From the NCBI GenBank assembly GCA_964631605.1, contig CAZVYG010000031.1, forward strand, positions 1 to 49,190: a stretch of 49,190 nt of DNA, in the 5' to 3' direction. Under the pieces are notes generated by a model that worked only from the letters and a program-made list of their open reading frames with translations, was not told the DNA's origin and made no database searches. Positions within the stretch are counted from its first letter, which is position 1; every line of letters begins with the position of its first letter. The position numbers and the translations under genes were made by a program. This DNA is from JARKQH01 sp964631605 (GTDB lineage Bacteria > Verrucomicrobiota > Verrucomicrobiia > Limisphaerales > UBA8199). Shown one piece after another: positions 33,526 through 40,568 of the stretch.

Positions 33526-34140
33526 TTAGTGCGGCAGGGCGTATTCCTTTTGATGAAGCTCCTTGCTTTCCGGCTTGGTTGGTTTGATCAGCAGGAATCC
33601 GAGGTGTTGTCTGATGTAAGGCCCGGTTAGTGATCTCTCAAACACCGTTGCCTGGGCGCTGTGAAGGCCGGGGAAGAAAGTGCTGCCATAAACATCATTT
33701 TGGTAATTTGTGATGGCCTGTACTTCCGCCGGCGAAAAGTAACGCGCGTTCAGCAGCGCCAGCACGGCCAGCACCATACACGCGAATCGAACCAGCCCCG
33801 ACCCCATGCCCAAATAATATTCACCGCGTCCAAAAATATCGCTGCCCACCAGTTTGCCCCCCAGTTGATGCTTAACCAGGGCAAAAATGCCCAGGATCAG
33901 CAGAGCCAAGCCGCTGTAAACAAACAAGTAACACGCCAGCAGACTGAAGGGGCTCTGGGCGGCCATCGCCTGCCCAATCGGTTCGTACAGAAAACCGCAC
34001 GCCAGCACGATCAGCACCCACTTGATCAGGCTCATCAGTTCCTCGGACATCCCGTGCTTCCGGCCCTGAAAAACACCCAGAATCAGAAGCGCCACCAAGG
34101 CGAAATCAAACGCGTTAAACGGCAACTGTTGCAGCGTCAT
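33526..34140 (-). CDS. CvpA-family membrane protein
   Basis: A 204-residue protein with four hydrophobic segments in the first 140 residues. NAFDFALVALLILGVFQGRKHGMSEELMSLIKWV is the family-type start: a short first helix with a D-x-G/R-x-G element. A polar C-terminal tail of about 60 residues follows. CvpA was named from colicin V production in E. coli and in other bacteria is linked to envelope stress and bile resistance. The molecular role is unsettled. It lies between the small membrane protein and the FtsK-like gene, all on the minus strand, but is separated from both by about 200 nt. A TGTGC-N4-GCACA palindrome lies 40 nt upstream of the start. Confidence 0.8.
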   Translation of the reverse strand: MTLQQLPFNAFDFALVALLILGVFQGRKHGMSEELMSLIKWVLIVLACGFLYEPIGQAMAAQSPFSLLACYLFVYSGLALLILGIFALVKHQLGGKLVGSDIFGRGEYYLGMGSGLVRFACMVLAVLALLNARYFSPAEVQAITNYQNDVYGSTFFPGLHSAQATVFERSLTGPYIRQHLGFLLIKPTKPESKELHQKEYALPH

Positions 34141-34179
34141 ATACTGTTATTAAACAAGGCTTTGTGTGTGCATTCTGCC

Positions 34180-34193
34180 TGTGCAATCGCACA
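34180..34193. promoter_or_regulatory. Palindrome TGTGC-N4-GCACA upstream of the cvpA-like gene
   Basis: A perfect 5+5 inverted repeat with a 4-nt centre lies 40-53 nt upstream of the minus-strand start at 34140. A further TGTGTGC at 34164-34170 can pair with GCACACA at 34189-34195, so the same bases could form a longer RNA hairpin. The size and position suit a repressor operator, and the layout is like a LexA box. Which protein binds, if any, cannot be read from the window. Confidence 0.35.
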
Positions 34194-34324
34194 CAACTTA
34201 ACCTCTCTTGGATAGCAGTTTTTGCGCCAGAAACACCGTGCCACGGCCGCCGGAAGCGGGCCACAGGGCGAGACGTCCTCCCGACGAGGCCAAAGCACGC
34301 ACCCCAGCAGTCTTGGCTCGAGAT

Positions 34325-37300
34325 TCAGGCTCTGGCGCCGCCCAGCAGCGCCCGGCGCACCTCCTCCAGCCAGTCGCGACCCGGCAGCGCGTAGGGACGG
34401 AACGTCTCGATATGCCCCTCTTGCGAGTTGTAGAATACCGCCCGGTGCAATCCCAACTGGCTGGCGCGCGGACTGTCCATCAGGCTGGCTGAGTCGTTCG
34501 CGCTCATTTGGAACAGCACCCGCATCTCGAATTCGCTCAGCGCCTTCCGGCTCAGAAAACGATTCACGTTGTTGTACGTGTCGCACGTGGCAATCACGTG
34601 GTAGCCCAGGCGCGTCCCTTCGCAAATCATCTGATTGAGCACTGCCGCCGGGTTCGGCGCGGCGTCCGATTCCGAGGTCGAAAAACCGTAATCTTCCTCG
34701 TAACGCAGCCGGGCGATCTTCTGCAATCCGTGGATGAGAAGAAACCGGGGCGGCGCGGACTCCGCCTGTGGGTCCTCCGCCCGTTGCTTCATCTCGGCAG
34801 CCAGTTGCTGCATCACCCCGTCCAGCTCCCCAATTCTCACCCGCTCGACCGGGTGCGGCAGTGTTTGGCAGACGGCTTCGAAGTAATCGCGTTGAGAGGA
34901 GCCCGGCGGGGTGGCATCGCACAGGATAAACCGGACGGTGCCGCGTGGGAACTGCGCAGCCAGCGCAATCAATCCCACGCTTAGAATCGCCAGCATCGCC
35001 TCGTCCCGCTGGCCCACCAGCAGCAGGTTGCTGCCGCTCTGCCGCAGGAACACCGCTTCCGTCGGCCCCTTGATCGAGTTGGGCGCCCCGAGCCAGAGCC
35101 GCGGTGTGGCGGCCGGGGCTTGCAAGGGCGCCGCCAGCAGGTCCGACAGCAGGGTGTTCTCCCGCACATCCGCCGGGGCGTTTCCCTCGAAAACAATGGG
35201 TCGCAACCAGGCTTGGCCCGAGGTCTCGGCCTTCGCTCGCACTCGCGCCAGGCACTCGTCTCGGACCTGCTCCGGCAGCCAGACCACCTGAAAGGGGCTG
35301 TTCCCCTCGAGCGCGCCGGCGGCATCGTTGTAGATGCCCTCACCGGGGCGGGACAACAATCGCGGCGCCGGGTTCGTGTCGTCCATGATCAGGTAGGCGT
35401 CCGCCTCGTTGCATTGCAACGCAATCCGGATCACCATCTGGCCCAGCGTCGTCCGCGCCACCGTATAAGCCCCCCCGAGCGTCTGCGACCCCAGCAACAC
35501 ATGGATGCCGAACGCCCGCCCTTGCCGCACAATCCGGTCCAGCAACAGCGACGCCGTCTGTGCCAGACGATCGTCCTCGACGAAAAACTCCTGGAATTCA
35601 TCCACAATCAACAGGCATCGCGGCAACGGCTCCTTTCCCCCGGCGCGCTTGTAGCCCGGCAAATCCTGCACTCCCAGTTCCCGGAACAAATCGCCCCGCC
35701 GTTTCAACTCCTCGTCCACGCGCTGCAGGACGCTCACCGCAAATTCACGATCGCTCTCGATGGCCACCACGCGCGCGTGCGGCAGCCGCCATTGGGCATA
35801 AGCCTTGAACTCGACGCCCTTCTTGAAATCCACCAGGTAAAACTCGACTTGGTCCGGGCTCGCCCACAAAGCCAGGTTGGTGATGATGACGTGGAAGAGG
35901 GTGGATTTGCCCGAGCCGGTCTTGCCCGCGATGAGCCCATGTTGGCAGGTGCCTTTGCCGATCTCCAGGTACTGCAGCTTGGTGGCTCCCGTACGCCCAA
36001 TGGCCACCCGCAGCTCCTGCGTGGTGTCCGCACTCCACATCTCTTCCGGCTTCGGCGCCACGTGCTCGAAAGGGACCTCGACCCGGCTCGAGTCCCGGCT
36101 GCGCAGCCCGACCTGCTGAATGAACTCGGTGGCCAGCTCGGCGGGCGGCGGCGCCTCCAGCGCCAGCTCCATCCCGGGCATTTGGCGCGCGGGGACCACA
36201 AAGTCCGCGCCGCGCGCCGCCACGCACAGGCAGTGCTTGCGCAGTTCGTCCGGCAAAAAATCCTGTGGCAGCGGCTGCCGCTGGTCCCAGTGAATGAGCA
36301 TGAAAACCCCGCAGCGCGCGCCGCTGGCCGCGATGCTCAGCAGCCGTCGTGCTGCCGTGTCCGTGAACCCCGCCGGAAAATCCGCCACGACCAGGAAATG
36401 ATACTTTTCGGCGATCACGCCCGCCTGCTCGTTGTACTCGGCGATTGTGGCATACTCGTTTCGCAGGTACATCTGGATCACCTTCTCCATGTGCTCGTTG
36501 AGCTCGCCGAGCCTCTGCTCGATCTGGCCGCTCTGCGTCCAAATCCGGCTGCTGATGATCTGCTCCTCGTAATCCGCCAGGTGCATGACCCCGGCGAAAT
36601 TCTGCCCCAGCCCCACCGGGTCCAGGATGGTGAAATTCAACCGGCCCGGCGGCGCGCTGGCCAGCAAGCGCAATATCAGATTGTTCAGGGCGCCGATGAC
36701 CTGCTGCTGCCCCGAGTTCTTCGTCTCGAAAAGGATCGAGCCCTGGTCCGGGAAAGCGAGGCACAGGGGCAGCGAAAGGCGGGGGCCGGAGGGCAGCGCC
36801 AGCCGCGCGTCCCGGGGCACCGCGCGACAGAGTTGATCCAGGGTCAGCCGCAACTCGGCGAACTTGGCCGCGTGCGCAAACACCGGCGGCGGCGTCCATT
36901 CCCTGGCCCGGAAACTTTCCCAGGGTGGAAACAACCGGGCTGCTTCGTTGTTCAGCGCCTCGACCTCGTGCCAGAGAGGGCCTGTGACGGTTTGCCATTC
37001 TTCCTCGAGCCGCCGCCATTCCTCCGCCAGGGTTGCCTCCAGTTTCCGCAAGGTCGCTTCCGAGCCCTCGCGCAGCGCCTTGATGCGCTCCTGCGCCACG
37101 CGCTGGAGGCTTCCCCGTGCCGCCGCATACTCGCGCTCCCGCCGCTCGCACCGCGCGCGATACAACTGCTCGTGCCGGGCAGTGAGGCGCACGGTCCGCT
37201 CATCGGTCTCCATTCTGACGCCAACCCGTTCCTGGCCGGAGACCGAGCTGGCCTGCTTGAGGGCCTGGTCGAACGCGCGCGTCTTGTTGACATACTCCGT

Positions 37301-38209
37301 CCTGATCCGCTCGATCTCGCCGGCGTAATGCGCCTCCGCGGCCCGCCCGCAGGCATCATGGGTGTGACGCGCCTGTGCCAGCGCTTCCGAAATCTCCCTC
37401 GCGGTGGAGCGGGCCCGGCGGACCGCCAGCGCGCGCAATCCCATCAACACCAGGAACGCCAGCGCGGCCACAACGCCCGCCTGGGCGTAGCCGGCCTGTC
37501 GCAGCGTCGGCGCCAGCCCGACCAACGCGCCGCATAGGACCAGCCACAACGGCCAATACCGCAGTAAGCGCAGCAACCAGATTCGGTCGAACCTCCCCAG
37601 GCGTTCCTCGGCCGCCGTCAAGTAGCGGCGCAGATCCGCCAACAGCCGCTGCTGGTCGTCCGCCGCGGGGCTCGGTCCCTGCTCATACGCCGAGAAGAAA
37701 CCTCGGGTGAAACCGCGGTAACCCTTGAATCCCCGCTGGGCGCGACCTTCCAAACCCGCCAGCCGCCTTTCCTCCTGCGCCAGCTCCTTGCGAAAATCCT
37801 CGGCGGTCTGGGCCGCCGCCGCCAGCCCCGCATCGCGGTCCCGCTCCGCTTGCAGCGTCTTTTTCTGCAGCTCGTATTTGAATGCCCCCGTCCGATCCTC
37901 GATCTCCTTGAGCCGTTGTTCCCGGCTGGATTGGTAGGCCCGCCCGATCCGCGCTTTCCGCGCGTTGAAACGTGCCTCGGCTGCCGCCTGCTCGCGCGCA
38001 AAAGCCGCTTCTGCCTCCGCCAGCGCTGCAACCGCGTTCCGTTCCTGCTCCTCGATTGCCGCCTGGCATCGCTGCCGCTCCCGGGACGCCCGCGAGGCAT
38101 GGTCGCTGCTCAACCGGTTCGAGCGGTCCGCAAAATCCTCGATTACCGCCCTGAGGCGGTCCACCAGTGCGAAAACTTTGTCCGGTGCAAGCGGGTTGCT
38201 CACGATCAT
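34325..38209 (-). CDS. Large FtsK/SpoIIIE-type multi-ATPase-domain protein, EccC/EssC-like architecture
   Basis: A 1294-residue membrane-anchored ATPase. Residues about 1-190 are coiled coil rich in Ala, Glu and Arg. Two transmembrane helices lie near 210-232 and 245-262, then a second coiled coil to about 420. Three ATPase-like modules follow. The first (about 470-650) has no Walker A but retains YHFLVVADFP. The second is the active FtsK/SpoIIIE domain, with Walker A GKTGSGKST (about 760), VDFKKGVEFKAY and Walker B CLLIVDEFQEFF (about 866). The third (about 1040-1290) has a decayed loop LLLVGQRDEAM and FLLIHGLQKI. Anchor plus tandem ATPases with one active site resembles type VII secretion motors more than the DNA pump FtsK, which has a gamma domain not seen here. 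No WXG100 or other secretion genes adjoin it. Confidence 0.8.
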   Translation of the reverse strand: MIVSNPLAPDKVFALVDRLRAVIEDFADRSNRLSSDHASRASRERQRCQAAIEEQERNAVAALAEAEAAFAREQAAAEARFNARKARIGRAYQSSREQRLKEIEDRTGAFKYELQKKTLQAERDRDAGLAAAAQTAEDFRKELAQEERRLAGLEGRAQRGFKGYRGFTRGFFSAYEQGPSPAADDQQRLLADLRRYLTAAEERLGRFDRIWLLRLLRYWPLWLVLCGALVGLAPTLRQAGYAQAGVVAALAFLVLMGLRALAVRRARSTAREISEALAQARHTHDACGRAAEAHYAGEIERIRTEYVNKTRAFDQALKQASSVSGQERVGVRMETDERTVRLTARHEQLYRARCERREREYAAARGSLQRVAQERIKALREGSEATLRKLEATLAEEWRRLEEEWQTVTGPLWHEVEALNNEAARLFPPWESFRAREWTPPPVFAHAAKFAELRLTLDQLCRAVPRDARLALPSGPRLSLPLCLAFPDQGSILFETKNSGQQQVIGALNNLILRLLASAPPGRLNFTILDPVGLGQNFAGVMHLADYEEQIISSRIWTQSGQIEQRLGELNEHMEKVIQMYLRNEYATIAEYNEQAGVIAEKYHFLVVADFPAGFTDTAARRLLSIAASGARCGVFMLIHWDQRQPLPQDFLPDELRKHCLCVAARGADFVVPARQMPGMELALEAPPPAELATEFIQQVGLRSRDSSRVEVPFEHVAPKPEEMWSADTTQELRVAIGRTGATKLQYLEIGKGTCQHGLIAGKTGSGKSTLFHVIITNLALWASPDQVEFYLVDFKKGVEFKAYAQWRLPHARVVAIESDREFAVSVLQRVDEELKRRGDLFRELGVQDLPGYKRAGGKEPLPRCLLIVDEFQEFFVEDDRLAQTASLLLDRIVRQGRAFGIHVLLGSQTLGGAYTVARTTLGQMVIRIALQCNEADAYLIMDDTNPAPRLLSRPGEGIYNDAAGALEGNSPFQVVWLPEQVRDECLARVRAKAETSGQAWLRPIVFEGNAPADVRENTLLSDLLAAPLQAPAATPRLWLGAPNSIKGPTEAVFLRQSGSNLLLVGQRDEAMLAILSVGLIALAAQFPRGTVRFILCDATPPGSSQRDYFEAVCQTLPHPVERVRIGELDGVMQQLAAEMKQRAEDPQAESAPPRFLLIHGLQKIARLRYEEDYGFSTSESDAAPNPAAVLNQMICEGTRLGYHVIATCDTYNNVNRFLSRKALSEFEMRVLFQMSANDSASLMDSPRASQLGLHRAVFYNSQEGHIETFRPYALPGRDWLEEVRRALLGGARA

Positions 38210-38336
38210 TCCTGTAACGCCCCTTCAGTGTGCCCATTTGGCCCCTGACTGCAACCGTGAAAGCCGCCACGCGCCAGAAGCGCATGGGGTCCGGGTCCGG
38301 GCGCCGCAGCCCGCCCCGCGGCTCCCCTTTAAACGA

Positions 38337-38365
38337 GAACACCAAACCACGAAGGTTTGGTGTTC
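38337..38365. terminator. Strong 12-bp hairpin between the cytochrome c and FtsK-like genes
   Basis: A perfect 12-bp inverted repeat (GAACACCAAACC at 38337-38348 and its complement at 38354-38365) has a 5-nt loop. Read on the minus strand, the direction of both flanking genes, the loop is TTCGT, close to a stable UUCG-type loop. It lies 110 nt after the cytochrome c stop and 127 nt before the FtsK-like start. There is no strict T run (TCGTTT follows on the minus strand), so termination or attenuation is likely but not certain. Confidence 0.55.
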
Positions 38366-38475
38366 CGAACTTCCCCAATTCAAGACCGTTTGCGCCTTAC
38401 GCGCGACGTATCATTTCAGCCTCCGGATCTCAGGTCTTTTCTCTCCTCCGTCCTCCTTCTTTCCGCCGCGTCGGG

Positions 38476-38808
38476 CTACTTCTTCATCGCCCGGATATGC
38501 TTCACGAGCGCCTTGATCTCGTCATCGGTCAGGTCCGGGAAGGCCTTCATCAGTGTCTTGTCGGTGCCCTTTTCCTTCACCCCGTCCTTGATGGCCTTCA
38601 CCATTTCGGCGTCTTTCATCTCCGCCTGGACCTTGGCGTCGGTATAATCCTTGGCCTTCAATTTCTGGCCAATCTTGGTGTCGCCTTTGCCTTCCGCCCC
38701 GTGGCACTTGGCGCAATCCTTGTCCCAAATGGCCTTGGCGTCCGCCGCCCCGGCCGTGAACACGCCCGCCACCGCGGTGGCCAGGGCGATTAAAAGCAGT
38801 CTTTTCAT
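38476..38808 (-). CDS. Small periplasmic cytochrome c
   Basis: A 110-residue class I cytochrome c. The signal peptide covers residues 1-25 (MKRLLLIALATAVAGVFTAG, cut near ADA-KA). One haem site CAKCH lies at about residues 32-36, followed by GAEGKGDTKIGQ. The distal Met ligand is expected in DKTLMKAFPDLTDDEIKALVKHIR, which also forms the C-terminal helix. Size and the DDEIKALVKHIR ending are typical of small soluble electron carriers. The mature protein is Lys-rich, suited to docking on an acidic partner such as a terminal oxidase. Its partner is not in the window. GGAAG lies just before the ATG. Confidence 0.92.
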   Translation of the reverse strand: MKRLLLIALATAVAGVFTAGAADAKAIWDKDCAKCHGAEGKGDTKIGQKLKAKDYTDAKVQAEMKDAEMVKAIKDGVKEKGTDKTLMKAFPDLTDDEIKALVKHIRAMKK

Positions 38809-39176
38809 ATCTTCCGTATCTCCGTTATCGGTCTGTTACTGTCACAGTTTATACTCTGCTGTTTTCCGGGCCTTGGGCTTCCGCCCCGCTCGGCAGCGGT
38901 TCGTCTTGACCGTTAGACGCGATCCCGCCGGCATTTATTCTGCCGGAGCGCATCTTCAGCCCCGCGCGCCCGCGATGGCAAATTATATCTTATTCATGGC
39001 TGATAAAGAATATCTTATGAAACGCGACGGCTCCGCGGGCCGCGGTCCCCCGCCGGGGGTGCCGTGGACCGTGGCGCAGCCCAAGCCGGGGTTGGCGTTG
39101 GCGCGGCGCCGGGTAAAAAAATTGCAATTGGGCTTGCGCTTCGAGCCGTTTGCGGCATGCTTCTGTAAGCCTCGAT
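38809..39176. other. Stretch between the cytochrome c gene and the initiator tRNA
   Basis: 368 nt that must hold the promoters of the minus-strand cytochrome gene and the plus-strand tRNA. A TATAAA on the minus strand near 38849-38854 could serve as a -10 for the cytochrome gene, but no good -35 is at the right distance. An AT-rich patch lies at about 38976-39020. A 74-residue plus-strand frame starting at 38975 runs into the tRNA and is considered spurious. No other feature seen. Confidence 0.4.
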
Positions 39177-39253
<77 letters not shown>

Positions 39254-39259
39254 ATTTAG

Positions 39260-39291
39260 CCCCTGGAAACCAGGTGTTTTCAGGGGTTTTT
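39260..39291 (+). terminator. Rho-independent terminator of the initiator tRNA
   Basis: The stem CCCCTG (39260-39265) pairs with CAGGGG (39281-39286). The flanking GAAA/TTTT can extend it inward with one mismatch. TTTTT follows directly. It begins 7 nt after the tRNA CCA end. Confidence 0.85.
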
Positions 39292-39730
39292 GGCGTACAT
39301 CCGCTGACGCCACACCATGTGAAAACCGCAGAAATGTGGCCCTTTTAGCGACCCATTGCCAATTTTTGGCACAGTATTTGGCGTGACGTTTGCGCCGGAT
39401 GAGGTCGCGGTGTTTTTTTTCGACTTTCGCCGTCCTTGGCCCTGTGTCTGCTCCTTTGGCCGCACTGTGGTGCACTGGGGCGCATTTCCAGATTTCTGCC
39501 AAATTGCGGACTATCGCGAGGACCTGACTACTTATTCCAATGGTCGCTGCCCGTACACAAACTTCACAAATGAAATCAGACTGCTCTCCGGAATCCGTGC
39601 AGATTCATTCGGCTCCTCGACTCAGCTTGGCTCAAAACTGGACACAGGGCCAAGCTGGTTGCACATGCGGTAGCTTATTTGCAGTTAGAAAAAATCACCC
39701 CTGCGGGGGCCCGATGTGGTTTCTGGCACG
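39292..39730. other. Non-coding stretch downstream of the initiator tRNA
   Basis: About 440 nt, clearly richer in A and T than its surroundings, with no convincing gene on either strand. The frames present lack start context, domains or export signals. Position next to a tRNA 3' end is a common integration site, so this could be a decayed island edge, but no integrase fragment and no repeat of the tRNA 3' end could be recognised. The sigma-54-type promoter begins at its right end. Confidence 0.4.
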
Positions 39731-39747
39731 CTGGCACGCTAATTGCG
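39731..39747 (+). promoter_or_regulatory. Sigma-54 (RpoN) promoter of the pseudopilin-glycan operon
   Basis: CTGGCACGCTAATTGCG matches the sigma-54 consensus TGGCACG-N4-TTGC. GG and GC are separated by exactly 10 nt, as required for the -24/-12 elements. Transcription would start near 39758, about 37 nt before the ATG at 39795. A second TGGCACG lies just upstream at 39724-39730, making a direct repeat. An NtrC-type activator is encoded at 31688-33061. A sigma-70 reading (TTGACC at 39748 with TATTAT) has a poor 19-bp spacer. Confidence 0.7.
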
Positions 39748-39794
39748 TTGACCGGAGAGGGAGCATTTGGTTTATTATAACAGTCTGGCTCCTT

Positions 39795-40565
39795 ATGAAT
39801 CACAGGTCCAGTAGCAACGAGTCGCCCAAGTGTGGTAGATTTCAGTTCGTCAAGCAGGCTTTCACCCTCATCGAACTCCTGGTCGTCATCGGCATCATTG
39901 CCATACTGGCCGGCCTGCTGCTCCCGGCGTTGGCCCGCGCCAAGGAACGAGCCCGCTCCGGCAACTGCCTCAACAACCTCAAACAAATGGGCATCGGCCT
40001 GGCTTTGTACACCGATGACTGTGGCTTTTATCCACCGGGCCGCCAGGCAGGAGTAACTCAGTGGGACCTTTGCCTCGGCGCGCAACTAGGCGGCGCTCCC
40101 AATCCGCTTACACCCGAGGCCCGCACCAAATTATTCACGTGCCCCTCCGCCGCTCGCAAAGGCACCAACCTCGTCCTCAATTACTCTGCCAATCCAAACC
40201 TCTGCAAGGAGATTACACCCACATCCGGCCCTGCCTCCCCCAACACCGTTCGCCGCCCTTCCGAAACCATCGTCGTCGCCGACACCATTCAATACGCCGC
40301 CGACGGCAGCTCTCATGCGATCTTCTGGGGCGTGCTGGGCAGCAGCGGTTCTTTCCTTTACTGGAACGACGGGTCCCCTGCCGCTGCGGAATTGCCCATC
40401 CCCGTCGGCGAGGATCGCGACCAGGTTTACGCCACCATGGATGCCTTGGGGGCCAATTTCCGCTATCGCCACTCGGCTCGCGTCAACACGCTCGCGGCCG
40501 ATAGCCATGCCGAGGCCATCGCAAAGGGCAAGGTGCGCGACAAACATGTTTACACCAATTATTGA
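39795..40565 (+). CDS. Pseudopilin-like protein with prepilin N-terminal methylation site
   Basis: A 256-residue protein with a type IV pilin-like N-terminus. A 21-residue basic leader is followed by QAFTLIELLVVIGIIAILAG, with the prepilin peptidase site before the Phe and the conserved Glu at +5. LLPALARAKERARSGNCLNNLKQMGIGL is the usual continuation in Verrucomicrobia and Planctomycetes. The C-terminal RHSARVNTLAADSHAE is the H-X9-DG motif with Ser in place of Gly. Such proteins are numerous in these phyla and most have no known role; surface or secretion-system filaments are likely. It opens the sigma-54 operon and ends 3 nt before the GH-GT2 gene. ATG 39795 is chosen because longer starts would destroy the short leader. 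Confidence 0.87.
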   Translation: MNHRSSSNESPKCGRFQFVKQAFTLIELLVVIGIIAILAGLLLPALARAKERARSGNCLNNLKQMGIGLALYTDDCGFYPPGRQAGVTQWDLCLGAQLGGAPNPLTPEARTKLFTCPSAARKGTNLVLNYSANPNLCKEITPTSGPASPNTVRRPSETIVVADTIQYAADGSSHAIFWGVLGSSGSFLYWNDGSPAAAELPIPVGEDRDQVYATMDALGANFRYRHSARVNTLAADSHAEAIAKGKVRDKHVYTNY

Positions 40566-40568
40566 GTC

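Noticed and set aside
35120..37537. 805-codon plus-strand frame opposite the FtsK-like gene
   Set aside because: Antisense of a gene with clear Walker motifs; the product is Arg/Gln/Leu-rich with no domains, as expected for GC-rich antisense frames.
34325..38209. Calling the large ATPase the cell-division translocase FtsK
   Set aside because: Only two transmembrane helices, tandem ATPase-like modules and no gamma domain; the layout fits EccC/EssC-type motors better.
39292..39730. Possible integrated element next to the initiator tRNA
   Set aside because: No integrase remnant, no duplicated tRNA 3' end and no mobile genes were found; only base composition and position suggest it.
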